Positions 26,841 through 34,432 of a DNA stretch of 34,432 bases are shown piece after piece. How positions within the stretch are numbered: the stretch's first letter is position 1; each line of letters begins with the position of its first letter. Source of the stretch: Dongia mobilis (GTDB lineage Bacteria; Pseudomonadota; Alphaproteobacteria; Dongiales; Dongiaceae); the NCBI RefSeq assembly GCF_945906275.1, contig NZ_CAMDRA010000020.1:1-34432 (forward strand), read 5' to 3'. Position numbers and translations under genes: made by a program. Below the pieces are notes generated by a model. That model was not told where the DNA came from and ran no database searches. It was given only the letters and a program-made list of their open reading frames with translations.

Positions 26841-27770
26841 TCAGGACGCGTATTCGATATTGATGAGCGCGTCCAGTTCGGCCAGCGTGCCGATTTGGCC
26901 CAGTTCAGTCCCCTGCAAAGTGACGCTGCTGCCCGGGAAGGTGATGACGACGAAGCCGTCCTGATTGGTGTGGACCAGCGCGTCCTGCCAATCGTCGGGG
27001 CCGCTCACACCCGTCAGGCGCAGGATATCTTCCGCCGGGTTGAAATCGCTGATGATGTCGAGCCCGTCCAGGGCATCGCCGTGGAACACGAAGGTGTCCG
27101 CGCCGGCGCCGCCGTTCATCTCGTCGAATCCCGCGCCGCCGATGATCAGGTCGGCACCGTCACCGCCATAGATCGCATCATCGCCCGCACCGCCATAGAG
27201 CAAGTCGTCGCCGATGGCGCCGCGCAACGTATCGTCGTCCTCGCCACCCCAAATCGTATCATTGCCGCCATCGCCCTGCAGATTGTCCTCACCGGCGCCA
27301 CCATCGAGATAATCGTCGCCGTCGCGGCCATAGACGATGTCATAACCGTCGCCGCCCTGGATGTAATTGCCGAGCGCGTCGCCCATCAGCCAGTCGTGAT
27401 GGGCGGAACCGACGATGTTCTCGACCTCCCAGATCGTGTCGCCCTCGGCCTCGCCGCCGGACCCGGTATGCCAGTGGAGATCGATGGTGACGGCTTCGTC
27501 TGACTCCGAATAGACGATGGTATCGCTGCCGGAACCGCCATTGAGGATGTCGGCACCTTCACCGCCGATCAGCGTGTCGTTGCCGCCATTGCCGGTGATG
27601 CCGTCATCGCCGGCGCCGCCATAGAGCCAGTCATTGCTGCGGTTGCCGCCGACCAAGAGATCGTCGTCGTTATCGCCCGTCTCGATGACACCGGCGGCAA
27701 AGGTCGTCGTGCCGCCAAGATCCAGTTCAACCATCGTCTGCGAAATCAGCTTCCGCTTACCAGTCGCCAT
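26841..27770 (-). CDS. RTX-type (hemolysin-type) calcium-binding repeat protein
   Basis: Multiple GGxGxDxUx nonapeptides: YGGAGDDGITGNGGNDTLIGGEGADILNGGSGSDTIVY ... GGEDDDTLRGAIGDDLLYGGAGDDAIYGGDGADLIIGGAG. Confidence 0.93.
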   Translation of the reverse strand: MATGKRKLISQTMVELDLGGTTTFAAGVIETGDNDDDLLVGGNRSNDWLYGGAGDDGITGNGGNDTLIGGEGADILNGGSGSDTIVYSESDEAVTIDLHWHTGSGGEAEGDTIWEVENIVGSAHHDWLMGDALGNYIQGGDGYDIVYGRDGDDYLDGGAGEDNLQGDGGNDTIWGGEDDDTLRGAIGDDLLYGGAGDDAIYGGDGADLIIGGAGFDEMNGGAGADTFVFHGDALDGLDIISDFNPAEDILRLTGVSGPDDWQDALVHTNQDGFVVITFPGSSVTLQGTELGQIGTLAELDALINIEYAS

Positions 27771-27843
27771 GATCGCCTCCTCGCGGGACAGGGATGCATC
27801 CGGAGATGCCTGTTCCTCTGTCGCCCCCCGGAGGTGCTTTGCC

Positions 27844-27859
27844 TGTGACGGCCGTCACA
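27844..27859. promoter_or_regulatory. perfect CRP-family-type palindrome TGTGA-CGGCCG-TCACA
   Basis: tgtgacggccgtcaca, 16-bp perfect palindrome, 74-90 bp upstream of the RTX gene start. Confidence 0.55.
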
Positions 27860-27875
27860 ATCCGGACGGTCGGCG

Positions 27876-27950
27876 CGTCAGGGCCTTGTCGCTCAGGGCG
27901 TGGTCGCTCAGGGCCTTGTCGCTCAGGGCGTGGTCGCTCAGGGCGTGGTC
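27876..27950. repeat. 15-bp tandem repeat, five units (gctcagggc[ct/gt][t/g]gtc), spanning the stop codon of the TPR-like gene
   Basis: Units at 27876, 27891, 27906, 27921, 27936; each contains tca (TGA on the minus strand) in the same register. Confidence 0.95.
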
Positions 27951-28945
27951 GCCTTGTCCAATTGCTGGAGATCAAGCCCGGCCAGGTGATAGTCGGCGCA
28001 CCAGCGGGTATGGGGTACCGTGCGGGCGGCGGCGAAGTACCTGCGCGCCGCTTCGTTGTCGCCGGCCGCGAGCGCCAGCATGCCAGCATAGCGGTCGAAG
28101 ACGGCGAGGTTCTCGGCCTGCAATGTCGCCGCGAGCGTGGCAAGATGCCGGACCAGATCGTCGCGCGTGCCGGTGCCGCCGAGAATTTCCCAGGCGCGCG
28201 TCGCCCAATGATCGGGTCGGTCGGCAAAGGCTGCCGCGATCTCGGGTCGCAAGGCGGCGCGGCCGAACTGCCGGTCGAGCACCGCGAACCAGAGCGCCAG
28301 TTCGGCATCCAGCCCCTCCTCCCGCGCTGTCTCGGCTGCAAGTTCGAGATCGGTCAGGGCCGCCGCGCGGTTGCCGGCGAGGCGCTGCAGATCGGCACGC
28401 AGCAAGGCGAGGCGACAGCGATATTCGGCTTGTGCGCCGGCATGGGCCGGGTCGGGTTCGGCGCGGCGGAGGGCGGCAGCCAGGCCATGCTGCGCGAGAT
28501 CGACGATGGTGAGCGCCTGGGCGGCGAAGGCCGCATCCTCGCCCGCGGCCAGCGCCGCCAGCAGCGCCTCGCGCGCCCCGTCGTCATCGCCCTGCGCCGC
28601 CAGTGCAAAGCCGAGGCGACGCCAGGCTTCGTTGAGGTGGTGGCAACCCGCGTCGAGCGCGTTCCGGCATTCGACCGCCGCCGCGACGGCATCACCTTGT
28701 TCGAACAGCATATCGCCCAGCAGCAATTGGAAATCGCCCCGCTCGGAGGATGGCGGACATTGCCGGATGGCCAACCGATTAAGTCCGGCGGCCCCCGCCG
28801 CATCGCCCGCCGCCCGCAGATCGTCTGCCTCGGCGATCATCAGGAGGGCCGAGATGAATTTCACCTGTTCCGCGCGGTCGCTGCGGCCCATGATGCTGCC
28901 GCAGAAAGTCACCTCGCCGTTATTGTTGGCCGGTCGCCGCGCCAT
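27938..28945 (-). CDS. tetratricopeptide-like / alpha-solenoid hypothetical protein
   Basis: Ala-rich helical repeats (DAAGAAGLNRLAIRQCPP...FQLLLGDMLFEQGDAVAAAVECRNALDAGCHHLNEAWRRLGFALAAQGDDDGAREALLAAL). Confidence 0.75.
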   Translation of the reverse strand: MARRPANNNGEVTFCGSIMGRSDRAEQVKFISALLMIAEADDLRAAGDAAGAAGLNRLAIRQCPPSSERGDFQLLLGDMLFEQGDAVAAAVECRNALDAGCHHLNEAWRRLGFALAAQGDDDGAREALLAALAAGEDAAFAAQALTIVDLAQHGLAAALRRAEPDPAHAGAQAEYRCRLALLRADLQRLAGNRAAALTDLELAAETAREEGLDAELALWFAVLDRQFGRAALRPEIAAAFADRPDHWATRAWEILGGTGTRDDLVRHLATLAATLQAENLAVFDRYAGMLALAAGDNEAARRYFAAARTVPHTRWCADYHLAGLDLQQLDKATTP

Positions 28946-29035
28946 GCCGAACCCTCCATCAGTTCATGTTATGTTCCATAGCTTGGCGTCGTTTCCAATA
29001 GTTGTAAAGAACATTTCCTCACAATCCGATAAATT

Positions 29036-29599
29036 TCAGGGTTCGGGCGCCGCGATGGTGGCCACTTCCGCGACGGTGAGGGCGTAGACCGGGTCGGCCC
29101 GGTCGCAGGTCTTCAGCGCCTTGTCAAACAGCTGGCCGGCAAAGCGCTTTTCGCCATCGGCGAGCGCAAAGGCCCCGGCATAGAAGGAGAGCTCGCAGAT
29201 CTGGCGCTGCTTCACCTGCATGTTGTCGCCGGAGCGGCGCACCCCGTCCGCCACCTGCTGCAGGCTGCGCTCGCCCAGGAGATAGGTGATGATCGGCCGT
29301 GGCCAGGCAGCACTCTCATGGGCGCCGATGGCGGCCCCCAGCAGGCTGCGCCCGTCGCTGCCCATGTGGGTGGCGATGAGGACCTGCAACAGAGCACGGC
29401 GGTTGAATTCCTCATTGTCGGCCAGACCGATGGCGGCGCGGATCTTCTCATCGGCCGGACCGTACTGGCCGGCCACGACATCGGCCATGGCGCCCTGCTC
29501 GAGGCTGGCAACGGTGAGCGGTTCTTCCGCCACCACCTCGGGCGACAGCAGCAGGAACAGCGCCGTGGCGCCGCAGAGTAACCGTCCGGTGATCCCCAC
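29036..29599 (-). CDS. hypothetical secreted protein with N-terminal signal-like sequence
   Basis: MGITGRLLCGATALFLLLSPEVVAEE signal-like start; coding-like over 187 aa. Confidence 0.6.
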   Translation of the reverse strand: MGITGRLLCGATALFLLLSPEVVAEEPLTVASLEQGAMADVVAGQYGPADEKIRAAIGLADNEEFNRRALLQVLIATHMGSDGRSLLGAAIGAHESAAWPRPIITYLLGERSLQQVADGVRRSGDNMQVKQRQICELSFYAGAFALADGEKRFAGQLFDKALKTCDRADPVYALTVAEVATIAAPEP

Positions 29600-29625
29600 G
29601 ATCGATGCCCCCTATCGGGCGGTGG

Positions 29626-30558
29626 TCAGCCGGTGCGGTTGCGTGCAACCTCACGCGCCTGCCGTCCACTGACCCAGCCCAAGCCGGCGATGGCTATCAG
29701 GATAAGCACCATACCCACCCCTTCGACAAGCCCCGGCCGCTCACCCAGTTGTAGGGTCGAGAGGAGAAGGCCAAGGAGCGGTGTCAGCAGGATGCCAAGC
29801 GAGGCAAGGCCCGCATCAAGGCGGCCCAGCAGCGTGAACCAGATGACGTAAGCCAGCGGTGTCGCCGGACCGATATTGTAGAGGAGCGCCGTGATGAATC
29901 CGGGGGTCCAGTCGATCGGCGCTTCCGGCACGATGAGTGCCACGGCGCACAGCATGATGGCGCCGGCCAGCATCTGCCAGGCGGTGAGGGCCAGGGGATC
30001 GATGGGGCCAGCCATGGTGGCACGCTTGGTGACGACGACGCCGAGGCCCCAGGCAAGGCCGGCCCCCAGCGCCAGCATGACGGCCGGGAGCGAGCCGGAT
30101 TTGCCGCCGTCGACCGAGATGAGGATGATGCCGATGAGGGCAAGGCCCGCCGCCCACCATTGCGCCGCCGGCACGCGTTCCTTGAGCAGCAGCAGCGAGA
30201 AGACCAGCACCCAGAGCGGCATCGTGTAATTGAGGACGGCGCTGCGCCCAGCGGTGCCGGTCGAGAGCGCCCAGGTGACAAGGCCGAAACAGAGCGCCGT
30301 CTGCAGCAGGCCGATCAGCACAAGGACGCGCCAGCGCGGCAGTAGCTCGCGGAACCGGAGCGAGCGGCCCATCAGTTTCAAGGTCAGCATGAGGACGATG
30401 GCGCCGCCGAGGAGGCGGATCGCAGCGAAGGCGAAGGGCGGCGCATAAGTCACCGCCACTTTCATCATCACCCAGTTGTAGCCCCAGATCAGCGACAGGG
30501 TCGCGATGAGGGCCAGCGCCTGCCAGCGCGTGAGTGTCGGCTTGTGGGTCGGGTTCAT
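29626..30558 (-). CDS. EamA/DMT family transporter
   Basis: Ten-TM pattern; IWGYNWVMMKVAVTYAPPFAFAAIRLLGGAIVL, second EamA repeat at the C-terminus. Confidence 0.92.
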   Translation of the reverse strand: MNPTHKPTLTRWQALALIATLSLIWGYNWVMMKVAVTYAPPFAFAAIRLLGGAIVLMLTLKLMGRSLRFRELLPRWRVLVLIGLLQTALCFGLVTWALSTGTAGRSAVLNYTMPLWVLVFSLLLLKERVPAAQWWAAGLALIGIILISVDGGKSGSLPAVMLALGAGLAWGLGVVVTKRATMAGPIDPLALTAWQMLAGAIMLCAVALIVPEAPIDWTPGFITALLYNIGPATPLAYVIWFTLLGRLDAGLASLGILLTPLLGLLLSTLQLGERPGLVEGVGMVLILIAIAGLGWVSGRQAREVARNRTG

Positions 30559-30761
30559 GGGTGGACAAACTTCCCTCTGGGGCGATCACCCTAGCCGCCG
30601 GCCTGATGCACCAGGACATGCAATTTCACAAGGCCTGACTGCGCAAACGCATGGCTGGGGCAGCGGCGGTCAGGTCCGGGCGTGATCCCGGCCGCCGGTT
30701 TGACAGCCGCGGCGGCAAACGCCTAGATGATTGGCCATTCCCCACAGACACAGAGACGACC

Positions 30762-32156
30762 ATGCCTGACCGCAGCCGCGACCCAATCGATCGCCAGGCT
30801 ATCGATCGCCAGGCTATCGATCGCCAAGCATTGGCCGCCCTGCGCCAGCGCGAGGATGCGCTGTTCCGCGAGCGCACGCCACGTTCGCAGGCCTGGGTCG
30901 CGCGCGCCCGGCGCAGCATGCCGAACGGCGTGCCGGTCGCCTGGATGGTCGGCCTCTACCGTCATGCGCCGATGGTCGCCAAGGGTGGCGAGGGCGCCTA
31001 TTTCGAGGATATCGACGGCCATCGCTATTGCGACTTCAATGTGTCCGACCTTGCCATGACCATGGGCTTCGGGCCGGCGCCGATCGTGGCGGCGGTCTCG
31101 CGCGCCGTCAGAACCGGCGCCCAATTCCTGCTGCCCGTCGAGGATTCGGTGTGGGTCACCGAGGAACTGGCGCGCCGCGTGGGCTTGCCCGCCTGGCAGT
31201 TCACCCTCTCCGCCTCCGGTGCCAATACCGAAATCATCCGCATCGCCCGCTTCATGACGGGGAGGTCCAAGATCCTGCTGTTCGACGGCCAGTATCACGG
31301 TCATATCGATGAGTCGCTGGTCGAGGCGAGCGACACCGGCACCGTGCCCGGCCATCTCGGCCTGTCCGCGCGGGTGGCGCAGGAATCGGTGATCGTGCCG
31401 TTCAACGATCTTGCCGCCGCGGAGGCTGTTCTGCGCGGCAACGATGTGGCACTCGTGCTCACCGAACCGGCGCTGACCAATTGCCTGCTGGTGGAACCGG
31501 CGCCGGGTTTCCTGGCCGGGCTGAAGGAACTGGCCACGCGCCATGGCGCCCTCCTCTGTCTCGATGAAGCGCATACCTTCCAGTTCGCCTATGGCGGATT
31601 GGTCGGCAGCGGCCGCCTCGCCAGCGACTTCGTGACCCTGGGCAAGGGGCTGGGTTCGGGGATTCCCTTCGCGCTCTATGGCATGAGCGAAGAGGTGGCC
31701 GCAGTCATGGAAAGGAATCTCGATGTCTATTACGGGCAGAAAGGGCTAGCTACCGGCGGCACGACCTATGGCAGCGCCATCGCCATCGCCGCGGCCCGCG
31801 CCGCGCTGGAAGAGATCCTGACCGAAGATGGCTATGCGCGGATCGGGGCGCTCGGCACCCGCCTTGCCGATGGCCTTGAGACAATCTTCAGGCAGCGCGG
31901 CCTTGCCTGGCGCGCCTTCCGCTGCGGCCCGCGCTCCGGCTATTGCCTCGACGACAAGCTGCCGCGAAATGCCGCCGAGGCAGCGCGGTCGATCGACACC
32001 GAGCTCATTGATGCGCGGCGCGTCTTCATGGCCAATCGGGGCATCTGGGAAGCCGTGGCATCAGCCGGGCCACAGGTTTCCTTTGCCCATGTGCCGGCCG
32101 ACATAGACCGCTATGCCGCGGTGGCGGATGATTTCCTGGGCGAGATCGTCGGTTAG
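30762..32156 (+). CDS. class III aminotransferase, glutamate-1-semialdehyde aminomutase-like
   Basis: SGANTEIIRIARFMTGRSKILLFDGQYHGHIDE, LLCLDEAHTFQFAYGGLVG, FVTLGKGLGSGIPFALYG (PLP lysine), GGTTYGSAIA. Confidence 0.88.
   Translation: MPDRSRDPIDRQAIDRQAIDRQALAALRQREDALFRERTPRSQAWVARARRSMPNGVPVAWMVGLYRHAPMVAKGGEGAYFEDIDGHRYCDFNVSDLAMTMGFGPAPIVAAVSRAVRTGAQFLLPVEDSVWVTEELARRVGLPAWQFTLSASGANTEIIRIARFMTGRSKILLFDGQYHGHIDESLVEASDTGTVPGHLGLSARVAQESVIVPFNDLAAAEAVLRGNDVALVLTEPALTNCLLVEPAPGFLAGLKELATRHGALLCLDEAHTFQFAYGGLVGSGRLASDFVTLGKGLGSGIPFALYGMSEEVAAVMERNLDVYYGQKGLATGGTTYGSAIAIAAARAALEEILTEDGYARIGALGTRLADGLETIFRQRGLAWRAFRCGPRSGYCLDDKLPRNAAEAARSIDTELIDARRVFMANRGIWEAVASAGPQVSFAHVPADIDRYAAVADDFLGEIVG
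30786..30830. repeat. 15-bp tandem repeat (atcgatcgccaggct x3, last copy degenerate) encoding IDRQA repeats
   Basis: atcgatcgccaggct/atcgatcgccaggct/atcgatcgccaagca; protein ...IDRQAIDRQAIDRQALAAL. Confidence 0.95.
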
Positions 32157-32172
32157 GATCAGTCGCCTGGAA

Positions 32173-33573
32173 TTAATCGCCCGTCACCAGCCGTTCGACC
32201 AATTGCTTGACCGTGGGGACGAAGCCGTTCGCATAGAAGGGGTCGTCGGAGAAGCGATAGGCCTTGTTGCCGGCGAACATAAGCTGGTCTTCGATCTTGT
32301 CGGAATGGCTGATCTCCTGCAGCGTCTTCTGGATGCAGAAGCTGCGCGGGTCGGCCTTGTGGCCGGTGGTGCCGGCCTCGTTCTGCGCCCAGTTCGAGAA
32401 GGCGCAGGCGGAGAGACAGCCCATGCAGTCGATCTGGTCTTTGAGGATCTCGTCGGCTTTTTCACGGGTGACGAAAATGAGCGTCGATTCCGGCGTGCGC
32501 AGGGTTTCGGTGAAGCCCTGGGACACCCATTGTTCGGCGCGCAGTTTGTCGGCGGCGGTGAGATAGACGAGACGGCCGCGGGCACCCACCGCAAACTGCC
32601 ATTCATGCTCGCCGACCTTGTGCTGCGAATAGGCGACCTGGCGCTCGGAGCGCTGGCGCAGTTCCTGGATGAAATCGTTGTTGACCGCGGAGGAATAGAA
32701 ACCGGTCGGGCTGAAGCGGTTGAGGAACACGTCGCCCTTCTTCAAGGTGACGAGGCGCTTCTTCCAGGCATCCGAGATCGGGCTTTCCTGGGTGAGCAGC
32801 GGGCGCGTGCCGAACTGGAAGGCGATCGGCCCGAGGTCCGGATTGTCGATCCAGTTTTCCCATTCGCGCAGATACCAGACGCCGCCCGCCATGATGATCG
32901 GCGTCTGCCCCAGGCCGCATTCGTCGCGCAAGGTCTTGCGCAGTTCAAGGATACGGTCGTAGGGATCCTGCGGCTGGTTGGGATCTTCGCTGTTGGAGAG
33001 GCCGTTATGGCCGCCGGCGAGCCAGGGATCTTCGTAGACGACGCCGCCCAGCAGGTCCTGGAACTTGTGATAGGCGCGCTTCCAGAGTGCCCGGAAGGCG
33101 CGGGCCGAGGAGACGATCGGGTAATAATGGATGCCATACTGGGCGCAGATCTCGGCGATGCGGTAGGGCATGCCGGCGCCGCAGGTGACGCCGTGGATGA
33201 GGCCCTTGGCGCCTTCGAGGACGCCGTGCAGCACACGCTCGGCGCCGGCCATTTCCCACAGCACGTTCATGTGCAGGCGGCCGTTGCCGCCCATGCAATC
33301 ATGGGCGATGCGGGCCTGGGCGATGCCGCCCTTGATCGCGTAGTTGAGCAGTTCCTCATGGCGGTCGCGGCGCGTCTTGCCGTGATAGACCTGCGGGATC
33401 GGCTTGCCGTTCTCGTCATAGGAATCGGCATTGACGCCGGAGAAGGTGCCGACGCCGCCGGCCAGCGCCCAGGCGCCGGAGGATTGCCCGTTCGAGACGG
33501 AAATGCCCTTGCCGCCTTCAATGAGCGGCAGGACCTCGCGTCCCGAAATGATCAACGGCTTCAATGATTTCAC
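32173..33573 (-). CDS. nitronate monooxygenase / 2-nitropropane dioxygenase-like flavoprotein
   Basis: FMN/TIM-barrel NMO-like features: GLIHGVTCGAGMPYRIAEI, PIIMAGGVWYLREWENW, GPIAFQFGTRPLLTQES; extra C-terminal IDCMGCLSACAFSNW. Confidence 0.75.
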   Translation of the reverse strand: MKSLKPLIISGREVLPLIEGGKGISVSNGQSSGAWALAGGVGTFSGVNADSYDENGKPIPQVYHGKTRRDRHEELLNYAIKGGIAQARIAHDCMGGNGRLHMNVLWEMAGAERVLHGVLEGAKGLIHGVTCGAGMPYRIAEICAQYGIHYYPIVSSARAFRALWKRAYHKFQDLLGGVVYEDPWLAGGHNGLSNSEDPNQPQDPYDRILELRKTLRDECGLGQTPIIMAGGVWYLREWENWIDNPDLGPIAFQFGTRPLLTQESPISDAWKKRLVTLKKGDVFLNRFSPTGFYSSAVNNDFIQELRQRSERQVAYSQHKVGEHEWQFAVGARGRLVYLTAADKLRAEQWVSQGFTETLRTPESTLIFVTREKADEILKDQIDCMGCLSACAFSNWAQNEAGTTGHKADPRSFCIQKTLQEISHSDKIEDQLMFAGNKAYRFSDDPFYANGFVPTVKQLVERLVTGD

Positions 33574-33627
33574 CCGAGCCTCCCGCTCGCTGGCCCCATC
33601 CCGGATCCAGCATCCTGTTTTATATAG

Positions 33628-34377
33628 CTATTGTGCGACAGCCGCCAAGATGCGGGCCGGCGCATCGGTAAAGACGCCGTCGACGCCCCAGTCGATCAAC
33701 TGCCGGGCGCGGGCGGCATCGTTAACGGTATAGACCAGAAGACCGTAACCTTCAGCCTTGATTTCGGTGATCCATTCGGGGAGCGCGTCGCGGTCCCAGA
33801 TATTGACCGTGGCCACTTTCAGGTTCCGGGCCAGGTCCAGCCAATTGGCCGGATGTTCCTCGAACAGCAGGCCGCGCGGGTAATCGGGCGCCCGGTCGCG
33901 GGCGATCTCGAGGCATTCCAGCACAAAGCTGGAGATGAGGGGCTTGGGCTTGGCGGCCGGCCACAGATGCTTCACTTCATCGAGGATGATGTTGGCGGTG
34001 TCGCGGGCGCGGCCGGGACAGGGCTTCAGCTCGAGATTGAACTGCAGATCTTCCTGGGCGAAGAATTTGAGGGCGTCGGCCAGCAGCGGCATCTTTTCGC
34101 CGGCGAAGGCGCCTGCCTTCCAGCTGCCGGCATCGAGCTGGCGCAATTCGTCATAGGTGAGCGCCCGGGCCGGACCCTTGCCGTTGCTGGTGCGGTCGAG
34201 ATTGTCGTCGTGGAGCAGGAAGGCGCGGTCGTCGGCCGAGAGCTTGGCGTCGAATTCGACCCACCCTGCCCCCTGGCGCTTGGCTTCCCGGAAGCTCGCC
34301 AACGTGTTTTCCGGGGCGGCTTCCGCAGCGCCCCGATGGCCGATCACCCGTGGCAGGGAGAGCGAAGGTATTGGCAT
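33628..34377 (-). CDS. glycerophosphodiester phosphodiesterase
   Basis: PRVIGHRGAAEAAPENTLASFREAKRQGAGWVEFDAKLSADDRAFLLHDDNLDRTSNGKGP (HR...ENT, HDD). Confidence 0.95.
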   Translation of the reverse strand: MPIPSLSLPRVIGHRGAAEAAPENTLASFREAKRQGAGWVEFDAKLSADDRAFLLHDDNLDRTSNGKGPARALTYDELRQLDAGSWKAGAFAGEKMPLLADALKFFAQEDLQFNLELKPCPGRARDTANIILDEVKHLWPAAKPKPLISSFVLECLEIARDRAPDYPRGLLFEEHPANWLDLARNLKVATVNIWDRDALPEWITEIKAEGYGLLVYTVNDAARARQLIDWGVDGVFTDAPARILAAVAQ

Positions 34378-34403
34378 CGGGCTATTCTATCAGAAGCGAA
34401 GGC

Positions 34404-34432
34404 GGCGATGGCGGCTTTTGGCCGCCATCGCC
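34404..34432. repeat. 12-bp perfect-stem hairpin at window end (ggcgatggcggc-ttttg-gccgccatcgcc), terminator-like
   Basis: Arms are exact reverse complements; the following bases are outside the window. Confidence 0.7.

Noticed and set aside
27876-27950. Possible CRISPR-like array
   Set aside because: Contiguous 15-bp tandem units with no spacers; a minisatellite, not CRISPR.

Overview
High-GC alphaproteobacterial chromosomal segment, probably Rhodospirillales-like (inferred from gene content and repeat style), densely coding on both strands. No rRNA, tRNA, CRISPR, prophage or transposase was seen. Contents in order: 3' part of gcvPB; AraC regulator divergent from a cupin / E1-alpha / E1-beta / stand-alone lipoyl domain / LplA-like cluster; csaA; Rieske-fusion / PPOX / PPOX-GAF operon; hemerythrin-like protein; MarR-OmpR-EnvZ-like operon; ilvE; DUF393; degP divergent from a second OmpR/EnvZ-type system; GAF histidine kinase; cfa; queG, tgt, queA and yhhQ-like queuosine genes; RTX protein; TPR-like protein; EamA transporter; class-III aminotransferase; NMO-like flavoprotein; GDPD. 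The observations most worth following up are: (1) a lipoyl-dependent E1 module with no E2 core or E3, whose ligase ORF lacks a canonical start codon; (2) a GIY-YIG pseudogene with one nonsense codon, flanked by two ~154-bp direct repeats, sitting between queG and tgt; (3) recurrent 12/15-bp tandem duplications, two of which reiterate a gene's stop codon; (4) a GTAAC-N5-GTAAC CpxR-like box between degP and an OmpR-family regulator; (5) a perfect TGTGA-N6-TCACA palindrome upstream of the RTX gene; (6) the Rieske/PPOX/PPOX-GAF operon. All calls come from reading the sequence and motif recall; no database search was run.
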